A DNA stretch of 64,000 bases from Leclercia sp. AS011 (GTDB lineage: Bacteria > Pseudomonadota > Gammaproteobacteria > Enterobacterales > Enterobacteriaceae). Position 1 is the stretch's first letter. The number at the start of each line of letters is the position of its first letter. This document shows positions 27,187-36,257 of the stretch, piece after piece. Position numbers and translations under genes: made by a program. A model generated the notes under the pieces. That model was not told the origin of the DNA, searched no databases, and saw only the letters and a program-made list of their open reading frames with translations. The DNA lies in assembly GCF_037152535.1 (NCBI RefSeq), contig NZ_JBBCMA010000001.1, positions 806,001 through 870,000 on the forward strand, given 5' to 3'.

Positions 27187-28095
27187 ATGGCTGCCGTAAA
27201 TTCGAAAGTGACAAAGGCCGTTATCCCGGTTGCCGGGTTGGGAACCAGGATGCTGCCCGCAACGAAGGCAATTCCAAAAGAGATGCTGCCACTCGTTGAT
27301 AAGCCTTTAATCCAGTATGTGGTCAACGAATGTATTGCCGCCGGTATTACTGAAATTGTACTGGTAACGCATTCATCCAAAAACTCTATCGAAAACCATT
27401 TCGATACCAGTTTTGAACTCGAAGCCATGCTGGAAAAACGTGTTAAGCGTCAGCTTCTGCAGGAAGTGCAGTCTATTTGCCCGCCGCACGTGACTATTAT
27501 GCAGGTCCGTCAGGGTCTGGCTAAAGGTCTGGGTCATGCGGTGCTGTGTGCCCATCCTGTTGTCGGTAACGAGCCGGTGGCCGTTATTTTACCCGACGTT
27601 ATTCTCGATGAGTTTGAATCCGATCTGTCCCAGGATAACCTGGCAGAAATGATTAAACGTTTCGACGAAACGGGCAGCAGCCAGATCATGGTTGAACCCG
27701 TTGAAGACGTAACCGCATACGGTGTTGTCGACTGCAAAGGCGTCGAGATGAAGCCTGGCGATAGCGTGCCTATGGTAGGCGTGGTAGAGAAGCCAAAAGC
27801 CGACGTAGCGCCATCTAATCTGGCTGTAGTAGGGCGTTATGTCCTGAGCGCAGAGATTTGGCCGCTGCTGGCGAAAACGCCTCCAGGCGCGGGCGATGAA
27901 ATTCAGCTGACCGACGGCATCGATATGCTGATCGAGAAAGAGACCGTTGAAGCTTACCATATGAAAGGTAAGAGCCATGACTGCGGTAATAAACTCGGTT
28001 ACATGCAGGCTTTTGTTGAATATGGTGTTCGCCACCAGACCCTGGGTGAAGAATTTAAAGGCTGGCTGAAAGAGACGCTGGGCATTAAAAACTAA
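27187..28095 (+). CDS. galU: UTP-glucose-1-phosphate uridylyltransferase GalU
   Basis: Makes UDP-glucose from UTP and glucose-1-phosphate for LPS core, trehalose and galactose metabolism. 302 residues, as in E. coli. The nucleotidyltransferase signature [20 protein letters not shown] lies at residues 16-35, with VEKP and [11 protein letters not shown] further on. A good ribosome site (AGGAGAG) precedes the ATG. Cytoplasmic; monocistronic, closed by the terminator at 28121. Confidence 0.97.
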   Translation: MAAVNSKVTKAVIPVAGLGTRMLPATKAIPKEMLPLVDKPLIQYVVNECIAAGITEIVLVTHSSKNSIENHFDTSFELEAMLEKRVKRQLLQEVQSICPPHVTIMQVRQGLAKGLGHAVLCAHPVVGNEPVAVILPDVILDEFESDLSQDNLAEMIKRFDETGSSQIMVEPVEDVTAYGVVDCKGVEMKPGDSVPMVGVVEKPKADVAPSNLAVVGRYVLSAEIWPLLAKTPPGAGDEIQLTDGIDMLIEKETVEAYHMKGKSHDCGNKLGYMQAFVEYGVRHQTLGEEFKGWLKETLGIKN

Positions 28096-28120
28096 CCAGG
28101 CGCTGATGCGCTAAGCAAAA

Positions 28121-28155
28121 AAACCGGTGATAGCCTGGCTACCACCGGTTTTTTT
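28121..28155 (+). terminator. Rho-independent terminator of galU
   Basis: Stem ACCGGTG...CACCGGT extended by TAGCC/GGCTA after one mismatch, followed by seven T residues. A run of A residues on the other side makes it potentially bidirectional. Confidence 0.9.
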
Positions 28156-28256
28156 ATGGGCCTTTTCCGCGAAGCTGGCTAGACAGGGGAATAAGGGCGC
28201 CTGAAGGTTATATGACAGCATGTTACTGAATGTCACACCGTATAAAATACAGGCAT

Positions 28257-28284
28257 AAAAAATCCCGCATTAAGCGGGATTTTC
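28257..28284 (-). terminator. Rho-independent terminator of hns
   Basis: On the minus strand, AATCCCGC-TTAAT-GCGGGATT followed by a T run, 15 bp beyond the hns stop codon. Confidence 0.88.
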
Positions 28285-28299
28285 GAATAACGCTCTGGC

Positions 28300-28713
28300 T
28301 TATTCCTTAATCAGGAAGTCGTCCAGTTGTTTACCTTGCTCTTCCATGGCTTTTTTGATAACAGCTGGGGTGCGACCCTGGCCGGTCCATGTTTTAGATT
28401 CGCCGTTCTCATCGATGTAGCTATATTTAGCCGGGCGCGCAGCGCGTTTAGCTTTGGTGCCGGTTTTAGCAGCAGCCATGCTGTTCAGCAATTCGTTAGG
28501 ATCAATACCATCAGCGATCAGCATTTCACGATATTGCTGCAGTTTACGAGTACGTTCTTCGATTTCAGCAGCCGCGGCGTTTTCTTCTTCACGACGCTCG
28601 TTAACAACGACTTCTAATTTCTCCAGCATTTCTTCAAGCGTTTCCAGAGTACATTCTCTCGCCTGGGCACGAAGAGTACGGATGTTGTTCAGAATTTTAA
28701 GTGCTTCGCTCAT
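28300..28713 (-). CDS. hns: Nucleoid-associated silencer H-NS
   Basis: 137 residues, the same length as E. coli H-NS. The N-terminal helical oligomerisation region (about 1-83; [20 protein letters not shown], many Glu) is followed by a basic linker ([14 protein letters not shown]). The C-terminal DNA-binding domain has the AT-hook-like core [16 protein letters not shown]. It silences AT-rich, often horizontally acquired DNA. The ATG at 28713 is the family start; the upstream in-frame extension is untranslated leader. Confidence 0.98.
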   Translation of the reverse strand: MSEALKILNNIRTLRAQARECTLETLEEMLEKLEVVVNERREEENAAAAEIEERTRKLQQYREMLIADGIDPNELLNSMAAAKTGTKAKRAARPAKYSYIDENGESKTWTGQGRTPAVIKKAMEEQGKQLDDFLIKE

Positions 28714-28756
28714 TGTAGTAATCTCAAACTTATAATGTGGGGGGTTTGTTGAAGTA

Positions 28757-28785
28757 ATAATAGAGGCATAAATTGATATATGCAA
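28757..28785 (-). promoter_or_regulatory. hns promoter
   Basis: On the minus strand, -35 TTGCAT (28785-28780), 17-bp spacer and -10 TATTAT (28762-28757), about 40 bp before the ATG. It corresponds to the known E. coli hns promoter layout. Confidence 0.7.
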
Positions 28786-29261
28786 TAGGTCATAATGTAA
28801 GGAATTCAAAAAATACCTAATATTTGGCATTATTATTTATAACGCTAACTTAAATTCCGGCGGCGAAAAGCGGGGCTGGTTATCAAAAGATGTGCCATAA
28901 ACCTGACGGCGAACTCATTTTTTGTGGGCAATTTTCTCCAGGATTATTGTTAGCCAGGATAAATATCAACCTTTCGTATTAGTAATGAAAACAGGGTTTC
29001 TTGCCGAAAGTGTTAATTATTCCTGCTCCATTCCTGACCTCGTTGCGGCAATAAAATAACAGATTTTTCCTGAACTTACCGTTATGAAACCATAATTCAT
29101 TTCATCATTTTATCTGCGGTCATCACCGCAGAATCTATATCCTGACAGAGGAGTGAGTGGCCTGGAACCGCCGTAAAGCGCGCTACAGCACGGAAGACCA
29201 GACAAAATATGGTACAATCGCGCATCGGTAATAATACACATTGATTAGGGTTTAACGGCCA
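28786..29261. other. AT-rich hns-tdk intergenic region
   Basis: Nearly 480 bp with no convincing coding frame. It contains a perfect 8-bp stem TCTGCGGT-CATC-ACCGCAGA (29113-29132) without a T tract. It also contains a likely tdk promoter with an extended -10, TGG-TACAAT (29211-29218), placing the start near 29225. The rest is low-complexity AT-rich sequence of the type H-NS binds. Confidence 0.5.
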
Positions 29262-29876
29262 ATGGCACAACTGTATTTCTACTATTCAGCAATGAACGCA
29301 GGTAAGTCGACCGCATTACTGCAATCCTCCTACAATTACCAGGAGCGCGGGATGCAGACCCTCGTTTACACCGCAGAGATCGATGACCGTTTTGGTAGCG
29401 GCAAGGTTAGCTCGCGAATTGGTCTGTCATCACCGGCAAAGCTATATAACCCGCAAACCAATCTGCTGGAAGAGATCCGCGCCGAGGTTGCCACTCAGGC
29501 TGTGCATTGCGTGCTGGTAGATGAGAGCCAGTTTTTAACGCGTCAGCAGGTGCATGAGTTATCAGAAGTGGTCGATGAGCTGGATATTCCGGTGCTCTGT
29601 TATGGCCTGCGGACGGATTTTCGCGGCGAGCTGTTTATTGGCAGTCAGTATTTACTGGCCTGGTCAGATAAACTGGTTGAATTGAAAACCATCTGTTTCT
29701 GCGGGCGTAAAGCGAGTATGGTGCTGCGCCTGGATCAGGCAGGTAAACCCTATGCGGAAGGCGAGCAGGTGGTAATTGGCGGCAATGAGCGCTATGTCTC
29801 CGTGTGTCGTAAACATTATAAAGAGGCGCTGGTGGTAGGCTCTCTGACGGCCATACAGGACGCCTGTCGTCGTTAA
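29262..29876 (+). CDS. tdk: Thymidine kinase
   Basis: Phosphorylates thymidine/deoxyuridine for nucleotide salvage. 204 residues (E. coli 205). The P-loop SAMNAGKST lies at 9-17 and the Walker B-like VDESQFL near 89. Zinc-binding Cys are visible in ICFCGRKA and SVCRKHY, and a lasso-type substrate loop lies near 160-175. Monocistronic, closed by the terminator shared with adhE. Confidence 0.97.
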   Translation: MAQLYFYYSAMNAGKSTALLQSSYNYQERGMQTLVYTAEIDDRFGSGKVSSRIGLSSPAKLYNPQTNLLEEIRAEVATQAVHCVLVDESQFLTRQQVHELSEVVDELDIPVLCYGLRTDFRGELFIGSQYLLAWSDKLVELKTICFCGRKASMVLRLDQAGKPYAEGEQVVIGGNERYVSVCRKHYKEALVVGSLTAIQDACRR

Positions 29877-29917
29877 GGACGCTATTTCCGCTCTCTGTTC
29901 AGCCTTTATCACAGACA

Positions 29918-29946
29918 TAAAAAAACCCGCCGGAGCGGGTTTTTTA
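29918..29946. terminator. Bidirectional terminator between tdk and adhE
   Basis: AAACCCGC-CGGA-GCGGGTTT flanked by an A run on the left and a T run on the right, so it can end both the tdk and the adhE transcripts. Confidence 0.88.
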
Positions 29947-29958
29947 TTGAGCGATTAA

Positions 29959-32643
29959 TTAAGCGCTTTTCTTCGCTTTCTTATCCGCTTTTACCGGCAC
30001 CACTACAGCAGCAGGTGTTGCTGATGCAGGTACGCCTTCAGAGTATTCACGGCCGTAGTAGGTATCCAGCAGAATCTGTTTCAGCTCTGCGATCAGTGGG
30101 TAGCGCGGGTTCGCACCAGTACACTGGTCATCAAAGGCATCTTCAGACAGCTTGTCTACGTGTGCCAGGAAGTCAGCTTCCTGAACGCCCGCTTCGCGAA
30201 TAGACTTCGGAATACCCAGCTCAGCTTTGATGCTTTCCAGCCATCCCAGCAGTTTCTCGATCTTCGCAGCAGTGCGGTCACCAGGTGCGCTCAGGCCCAG
30301 GTGGTCAGCGATTTCTGCGTAGCGACGGCGAGCCTGCGGACGGTCGTACTGGCTGAATGCAGTCTGCTTGGTCGGGTTGTCGTTAGCGTTATAACGGATA
30401 ACGTTGGAGATCAGCAGGGCGTTCGCCAGACCGTGAGGAATGTGGAACTGAGAGCCCAGCTTGTGCGCCATGGAGTGACACACACCCAGGAAGGCGTTAG
30501 CAAACGCGATACCGGCGATGGTGGCAGCACTGTGCACACGCTCACGGGCAACCGGGTTTTTAGAGCCTTCGTTATAGGATGCTGGCAGGTTCTCTTTCAG
30601 CAGTTTCAGCGCCTGCAGAGCCTGACCGTCAGAGAACTCAGACGCCAGTACAGAAACGTAAGCTTCCAGGGCGTGAGTTACCGCATCCAGACCACCGAAC
30701 GCACAGAGTGATTTCGGCATATCCATCACCAGGTTGGCATCAACAACGGCCATGTCTGGAGTCAGGGCATAGTCAGCCAGTGGGTATTTCTGGCCGGTGG
30801 TGTCGTCGGTTACAACGGCAAACGGCGTAACTTCTGAACCAGTACCGGACGTGGTGGTGATCGCCACCATTTTGGCTTTGACGCCCATTTTCGGGAACTT
30901 GTAGATACGTTTACGGATATCCATAAAGCGCAGCGCCAGTTCTTCGAAGTGAGTTTCCGGGTGCTCGTACATGACCCACATGATTTTGGCTGCATCCATT
31001 GGGGAGCCGCCGCCCAGGGCGATGATCACGTCTGGTTTGAAGGAGTTAGCCAGCTCTGCACCTTTGCGAACAACGGACAGGGTTGGGTCAGCTTCAACTT
31101 CGAAGAACACGTCCACTTCTACGCCAGCAGCTTTCAGCACAGAGGTGATCTGGTCTGCATAGCCGTTGTTGAAGAGGAAACGGTCAGTCACGATGAGCGC
31201 ACGTTTGTGGCCATCAGTAATCACTTCATCCAGCGCAATTGGCAGAGAGCCACGGCGGAAGTAGATAGATTTCGGAAGTTTATGCCACAACATGTTTTCA
31301 GCTCGCTTAGCAACGGTTTTCTTGTTGATCAGGTGCTTAGGACCAACGTTCTCAGAGATGGAGTTACCACCCCATGAACCACAACCCAGAGTCAGGGAAG
31401 GCGCGAGTTTAAAGTTATACAGGTCACCGATACCACCCTGAGAAGCAGGGGTGTTAATCAGGATACGTGCGGTTTTCATCATCTGGCCGAAGTGCGCCAC
31501 ACGCTCAGGCTGGTTATCCTGGTCGGTGTACAGGCAAGAGGTATGACCGATACCGCCCATGGCGACCAGTTTTTCTGCTTTGATGACCGCATCGTCGAAA
31601 TCTTTCGCACGGTACATGGCCAGCGTTGGAGACAGTTTCTCGTGAGCAAACGGCTCGCTTTCATCGACATCGGTCACTTCACCAATCAGGATCTTGGTGG
31701 TTACCGGTACGGTGAAGCCTGCCAGTTCAGCGATTTTATACGCTGGCTGACCTACGATGGCTGCGTTCAGTGCGCCATTTTTCAGCAGGATGTCCTGAAC
31801 GGCTTTCAGTTCCTGGCCCTGCAGCAGATAGCCGCCGTGGCTGGCGAAACGTTCGCGAACGGCATCGTACACGGAGTCAACAACGACAACGGACTGCTCG
31901 GAAGCACAGATAACGCCGTTGTCGAAGGTTTTAGACATCAGTACGGAGGCAACGGCACGTTTGATATCGGCAGTTTCGTCGATAACAACCGGCGTGTTAC
32001 CTGCACCTACGCCGATAGCCGGTTTACCGGAGCTATAAGCGGCTTTAACCATGCCTGGACCACCGGTCGCGAGGATCAGGTTGATGTCAGGGTGGTGCAT
32101 CAGGGCGTTAGACAGCTCCACAGAAGGCTGATCGATCCAACCGATCAGATCTTTCGGTGCACCTGCAGCGATTGCCGCTTGCAGAACGATATCGGCCGCT
32201 TTGTTGGTCGCATCTTTAGCACGTGGGTGTGGAGAGAAAATGATTGCGTTACGCGTCTTCAGGCTGATGAGCGATTTGAAGATAGCAGTAGAAGTTGGGT
32301 TGGTTGTTGGAACGATACCGCAGATGATGCCGATAGGCTCTGCAATGGTGATGGTACCGAAAGTGTCATCTTCAGACAGGACGCCGCAAGTCTTCTCATC
32401 TTTATAGGCGTTGTAGATATACTCAGAAGCAAAGTGGTTTTTGATCACTTTATCTTCAATGATACCCATGCCGGATTCGGCAACGGCCATTTTAGCGAGA
32501 GGGATTCGAGCATCTGCAGCAGCCAGAGCGGCGGCGCGGAAGATTTTATCAACCTGTTCTTGGGTGAAATTGGCATATTCACGCTGGGCTTTTTTTACGC
32601 GCTCTACAAGTGCGTTAAGCTCTGCGACATTAGTAACAGCCAT
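29959..32643 (-). CDS. adhE: Bifunctional aldehyde-alcohol dehydrogenase AdhE
   Basis: Converts acetyl-CoA to acetaldehyde and then ethanol during fermentation. 894 residues (E. coli 891). The N-terminal CoA-acylating aldehyde dehydrogenase (about 1-440) carries the catalytic Cys in NGVICASEQ. A short linker leads to the iron-dependent alcohol dehydrogenase (about 450-870), with ALGGGSPMDAAK for NAD and the metal ligands in GVCHSMAHKLGSQFHIPHG. The Ala/Lys/Val-rich tail (ATPAAVVVPVKADKKAKKSA) is the variable end. Family members assemble into helical spirosomes. The upstream leader forms a long stem (32667-32787). Confidence 0.98.
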   Translation of the reverse strand: MAVTNVAELNALVERVKKAQREYANFTQEQVDKIFRAAALAAADARIPLAKMAVAESGMGIIEDKVIKNHFASEYIYNAYKDEKTCGVLSEDDTFGTITIAEPIGIICGIVPTTNPTSTAIFKSLISLKTRNAIIFSPHPRAKDATNKAADIVLQAAIAAGAPKDLIGWIDQPSVELSNALMHHPDINLILATGGPGMVKAAYSSGKPAIGVGAGNTPVVIDETADIKRAVASVLMSKTFDNGVICASEQSVVVVDSVYDAVRERFASHGGYLLQGQELKAVQDILLKNGALNAAIVGQPAYKIAELAGFTVPVTTKILIGEVTDVDESEPFAHEKLSPTLAMYRAKDFDDAVIKAEKLVAMGGIGHTSCLYTDQDNQPERVAHFGQMMKTARILINTPASQGGIGDLYNFKLAPSLTLGCGSWGGNSISENVGPKHLINKKTVAKRAENMLWHKLPKSIYFRRGSLPIALDEVITDGHKRALIVTDRFLFNNGYADQITSVLKAAGVEVDVFFEVEADPTLSVVRKGAELANSFKPDVIIALGGGSPMDAAKIMWVMYEHPETHFEELALRFMDIRKRIYKFPKMGVKAKMVAITTTSGTGSEVTPFAVVTDDTTGQKYPLADYALTPDMAVVDANLVMDMPKSLCAFGGLDAVTHALEAYVSVLASEFSDGQALQALKLLKENLPASYNEGSKNPVARERVHSAATIAGIAFANAFLGVCHSMAHKLGSQFHIPHGLANALLISNVIRYNANDNPTKQTAFSQYDRPQARRRYAEIADHLGLSAPGDRTAAKIEKLLGWLESIKAELGIPKSIREAGVQEADFLAHVDKLSEDAFDDQCTGANPRYPLIAELKQILLDTYYGREYSEGVPASATPAAVVVPVKADKKAKKSA

Positions 32644-32666
32644 AATGCTCTCCTGATAATGTTAAA

Positions 32667-32787
32667 CTCTTTTAGTAAATCAGCTGCCCGACAAGAAAGT
32701 AGTATAGTCAGCGTCATTGCCACGTGCTTAACCTACATAAAAACAAGGTGTTAACGTTTCTTTCGTTCCCCTGATTTACTAAAAGAG
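32667..32787 (-). promoter_or_regulatory. adhE leader with long inverted repeat (RNase III-type stem)
   Basis: CTCTTTTAGTAAATCAG at 32667-32683 and its exact complement at 32771-32787 pair over 17 bp, with a roughly 87-nt loop. Further complementarity (AAGAAA/TTTCTT) continues inside. The proximal arm starts 24 bp from the adhE ATG, next to the AGGAG ribosome site. In E. coli the adhE leader must be cut by RNase III to expose the ribosome site; this repeat is the likely substrate. Confidence 0.7.
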
Positions 32788-33120
32788 CCTCCAATCAGTA
32801 GCCTGGGTTCAGATACTGAATCTCCGTGGTGGCGTAATCAAGATTACTCACTTCTGAGTACGGAAAACATGATCTGTATCAATTTATCCATAAGCTGATA
32901 CCTTTCAGCAGGGGTATTTTGGGGTGTTTCATCAAATGTTAAATAATTGCAAAAGCAATTGAACCACAGGAAGGTATTTAGTACACAAATATTTTACATC
33001 GTCAAATCACCATAATTCGCAATATTGTGATGAAGTGCATGCGTAAAAAGCGTATCTTCTGCGCGGTTATTGGCATTGCCATCTCTTTATCCTGATTCTT
33101 GTTTATCAGCGGAGCTAACT
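32788..33120. other. Rest of the adhE-ychE intergenic region
   Basis: About 330 bp upstream of both genes with no convincing coding frame. It should contain the promoters of adhE (regulated by Cra, Fis and NarL in E. coli) and of ychE. I could not place the sites with confidence. Confidence 0.4.
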
Positions 33121-33768
33121 GTGAGCCTATCGCTCTTTGATTTCCCAACCTATTTCAAATTCTTTATCGGTCTGTTCGCGCTGGTCAACCCGGTGGGGAT
33201 AATTCCCGTCTTTATCAGTATGACCAGCTATCAGACCGCGCTTGCCAGGAATAAGACCAACCTGACGGCAAACCTGTCGGTCGCTATTATCCTGCTGACC
33301 TCTCTCTATCTTGGCGACTCTATATTGCAGATTTTTGGCATCTCTATTGATTCGTTCCGCATTGCCGGTGGGATCCTGGTGGTGACCATCGCCATGTCGA
33401 TGATCAGCGGCAAGCTGGGTGAGGACAAACAAAACAAGCAGGAAAAATCAGAGACTGCTATCCGCGAAAGCATTGGCGTGGTGCCCCTGGCGTTGCCTCT
33501 AATGGCCGGGCCGGGTGCCATTAGTTCTACCATCGTCTGGGGGACGCGCTACCACAACCTGATGCATTTGATTGGCTTCTCGATCGCCATCGCGCTGTTC
33601 GCATTCTGCTGTTGGGGGGTATTCCGCATTGCCCCCTGGCTGGTGCGACTGCTTGGCCAGACCGGAATCAACGTCATCACCCGTATTATGGGTTTACTGC
33701 TCATGGCGTTAGGAATTGAATTTATTGTGACCGGCCTGAAATCAATATTCCCGGGGTTGTTGGGGTAA
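33121..33768 (+). CDS. ychE: MarC-family inner-membrane protein YchE
   Basis: 215 residues, the length of E. coli YchE, with six hydrophobic segments and the MarC/NAAT signatures FALVNPVGIIPVF and PLALPLMAGPGAISS. The function is not established; the family was once wrongly linked to multiple antibiotic resistance. I chose GTG 33121 with GGAG 6 bp upstream because it matches the orthologue's length. The frame is open further upstream but without homology. Transcribed toward opp and closed by its own terminator. Confidence 0.92.
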   Translation: MSLSLFDFPTYFKFFIGLFALVNPVGIIPVFISMTSYQTALARNKTNLTANLSVAIILLTSLYLGDSILQIFGISIDSFRIAGGILVVTIAMSMISGKLGEDKQNKQEKSETAIRESIGVVPLALPLMAGPGAISSTIVWGTRYHNLMHLIGFSIAIALFAFCCWGVFRIAPWLVRLLGQTGINVITRIMGLLLMALGIEFIVTGLKSIFPGLLG

Positions 33769-33786
33769 TCATTTCAAATGAAAGCG

Positions 33787-33811
33787 CGGCGCCAATGGCG
33801 CCGTTTTTTTT
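33787..33811 (+). terminator. Rho-independent terminator of ychE
   Basis: CGGCGCC-AAT-GGCGCCG stem followed by eight T residues, 19 bp after the ychE stop. Confidence 0.9.
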
Positions 33812-34540
33812 GTCATTATCAGCAAATCATATAATGAAAGTTGAAAATCGCTTTAACTATAATAAATTTTACTAATAATTTTGTTTTGTTAACTATCAAA
33901 GACTTGCCGCATACCCTCGCATCATGCTGTTCACATTCCGCCCAACAAAACTGTTATTTTACTCACACCATACTCTGGGGCTTGCTGCGGGATAACTGAG
34001 ATGATATTAGTAATTTGGTGAATGATTTAGATGAATGTGCTAAATAATAGACAGTTGTTAATTTTTTGTACAAACAACGCCTGGTCTCCAGCACAACAAC
34101 GTCATCGTTAAGGACATTTTCTACATCCCATTGAATAGCGGATACATTTTCCGCTTTTGATGCGCGGCAGGGTAGCCCACATCGTTACGGTAACTTCCGT
34201 AAAAGAGAATTGGTTAACAAATTTGCAAAATGTATTGGCACCCAGGAAAGCCATTTGATACTTTCCGGCCTTATATTTTCCGCAGAAATTTTTTAGATGA
34301 GAATCTTTTTCATTAACGGTTCTGACCTAAAAGAATTAAGACAGGCCTCGACAGGGGAGGACTGTTAAGAATCGACGCAAGGCGGCCAGACGAGCCGTTA
34401 GTAATAGTAAAGTCGGTGATAGCGAGAAGTAAAAACGCCTGACAGCAGCATAAACTCCTACGTTGTCAGGGAACCCCAAAAAGGGGAATTAAACAGGCTG
34501 GTAAAAAACCAGTAATTATAAAGAGTGGAGTATCAACACA
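33812..34540 (+). promoter_or_regulatory. Long oppA upstream region and structured leader
   Basis: A 729-bp stretch with no coding frame. The first 400 bp are AT-rich, suiting Lrp or H-NS binding as at E. coli opp. The last 110 bp hold three successive hairpins: CCTGACA/TGTCAGG (34438-34470), CCCC/GGGG (34474-34486) and CTGGT/ACCAG (34498-34512). A GGAG ribosome site and the CA-rich start region (TATCAACACAATG) follow, the type of site where GcvB sRNA represses oppA in E. coli and Salmonella. The promoter was not located. Confidence 0.5.
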
Positions 34541-36172
34541 ATGTCCATCATCACAAAAAAAAGTCTGGTCGCGGCGGGGATTTTAACTGCGCTAATCGCG
34601 GGCAACGTTGCAATGGCTGCTGACGTACCTGCTGGAGTACAGCTGGCGGAGAAGCAAACGCTGGTGCGTAATAACGGTGCTGAGGTTCAGTCTCTGGATC
34701 CGCACAAAATTGAAGGTGTACCGGAGTCGAACGTTAACCGCGACCTGTTCGAAGGTCTGCTGGTAACTGACGTAGACGGCCACCCGGTTGCCGGGGTTGC
34801 TGAAAAATGGGAAAACAAAGACTTTAAAGTCTGGACCTTCCACCTGCGTAAAGACGCAAAATGGTCTGACGGTTCTCCGGTGACCGCACAAGATTTCGTT
34901 TATAGCTGGCAGCGCCTGGCGGATCCAAACACCGCTTCTCCGTATGCGAGCTATCTGCAGTATGGCCATATCGCCAATATCGATGACATCATCACCGGCA
35001 AAAAACCGGTTACCGACCTCGGCGTAAAAGCGATTGATGACAATACCTTTGAAGTCACCCTGAGCGAGCCAGTTCCTTATTTCTACAAACTGCTGGTGCA
35101 CCCGTCCGTTTCCCCTGTTCCAAAAGCAGCGGTTGAAAAATTCGGCGAGAAGTGGACTCAGCCTGCCAATATCGTCACCAACGGCGCTTATAAGCTGAAA
35201 GCCTGGGTGGTAAACGAACGTATCGACCTGGAGCGTAATACCAACTACTGGGATAACGCGAAAACCGTTATCAACCAGGTCACTTACCTGCCAATCTCTT
35301 CTGAAGTGACTGACGTTAACCGCTACCGCAGCGGCGAAATCGACATGACCTACAACAACATGCCGATCGAACTGTTCCAGAAGCTGAAAAAAGAGATCCC
35401 GACTGAAGTTCACGTTGATCCGTATCTGTGTACCTATTACTACGAGATCAACAACCAGAAAGCGCCATTCACTGACGTTCGCGTCCGTACCGCGCTGAAG
35501 CTGGCCCTCGATCGCGACATCATCGTCAATAAAGTGAAAAACCAGGGCGACCTGCCGGCTTACAGCTACACCCCGCCGTATACCGATGGCGCGAAGCTGA
35601 CCGAGCCAGAATGGTTCAAAATGACCCAGGAACAGCGTAACGCTGAAGCGAAGAAACTGCTGGCCGAAGCCGGTTATACCGCTGACAAGCCGCTGACCTT
35701 CAGCCTGCTGTACAACACCTCCGATCTGCATAAAAAACTGGCTATCGCCGTCTCCTCCATCTGGAAGAAAAACCTGGGTGCGAACGTGAAGCTGGAAAAC
35801 CAGGAGTGGAAAACCTTCCTGGACAGCCGTCATCAGGGCACCTTTGATGTGGCGCGTGCTGGCTGGTGTGCGGACTATAACGAACCGACCTCCTTCCTGA
35901 ACACCATGCTGAGCGACAGCTCGAACAACACCGCGCACTATAAGAGCGCAGAGTTCGATAAGCTGATCGGCGATACCCTGAAAGTCACAGACGAAGCGCA
36001 GCGCGCTGAGCTGTATTCGAAAGCAGAACAGCAGCTCGATAAAGACTCTGCGATCGTGCCGGTTTACTACTACGTGAACGCCCGTCTGGTGAAACCGTGG
36101 GTAGGTGGCTATACCGGTAAAGACCCGATGGATAATATCTACGTTAAAAACTTGTATATTATCAAGCATTAA
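34541..36172 (+). CDS. oppA: Periplasmic oligopeptide-binding protein OppA
   Basis: 543 residues, as in E. coli. A Sec signal peptide (KKSLVAAGILTALIAGNVAMA, cleaved before ADVPAG near residue 27) leads into the SBP_bac_5 fold. Family markers include DLFEGLLVTD, VWTFHLRKDAKWSDG and ARAGWCADYNEPTSFL. It binds 2-5-residue peptides without sequence preference and hands them to OppBC. A hairpin just after the gene probably keeps its mRNA more abundant than that of the membrane subunits. Confidence 0.98.
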   Translation: MSIITKKSLVAAGILTALIAGNVAMAADVPAGVQLAEKQTLVRNNGAEVQSLDPHKIEGVPESNVNRDLFEGLLVTDVDGHPVAGVAEKWENKDFKVWTFHLRKDAKWSDGSPVTAQDFVYSWQRLADPNTASPYASYLQYGHIANIDDIITGKKPVTDLGVKAIDDNTFEVTLSEPVPYFYKLLVHPSVSPVPKAAVEKFGEKWTQPANIVTNGAYKLKAWVVNERIDLERNTNYWDNAKTVINQVTYLPISSEVTDVNRYRSGEIDMTYNNMPIELFQKLKKEIPTEVHVDPYLCTYYYEINNQKAPFTDVRVRTALKLALDRDIIVNKVKNQGDLPAYSYTPPYTDGAKLTEPEWFKMTQEQRNAEAKKLLAEAGYTADKPLTFSLLYNTSDLHKKLAIAVSSIWKKNLGANVKLENQEWKTFLDSRHQGTFDVARAGWCADYNEPTSFLNTMLSDSSNNTAHYKSAEFDKLIGDTLKVTDEAQRAELYSKAEQQLDKDSAIVPVYYYVNARLVKPWVGGYTGKDPMDNIYVKNLYIIKH

Positions 36173-36181
36173 TGGCAATGA

Positions 36182-36206
36182 GTGGGGCGGGCAATGCTCG
36201 CCCCAC
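36182..36206 (+). promoter_or_regulatory. Intercistronic hairpin between oppA and oppB
   Basis: GTGGGGCG/CGCCCCAC 8-bp stem with a 9-nt loop, no T tract, 10 bp after the oppA stop. It likely blocks 3' exonucleases and stabilises oppA mRNA relative to the distal genes, with partial read-through. Confidence 0.65.
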
Positions 36207-36257
36207 GGTGTCTACTCATCGTAATACTATATAGGCACACGCCAGAAGGTACGGGCA

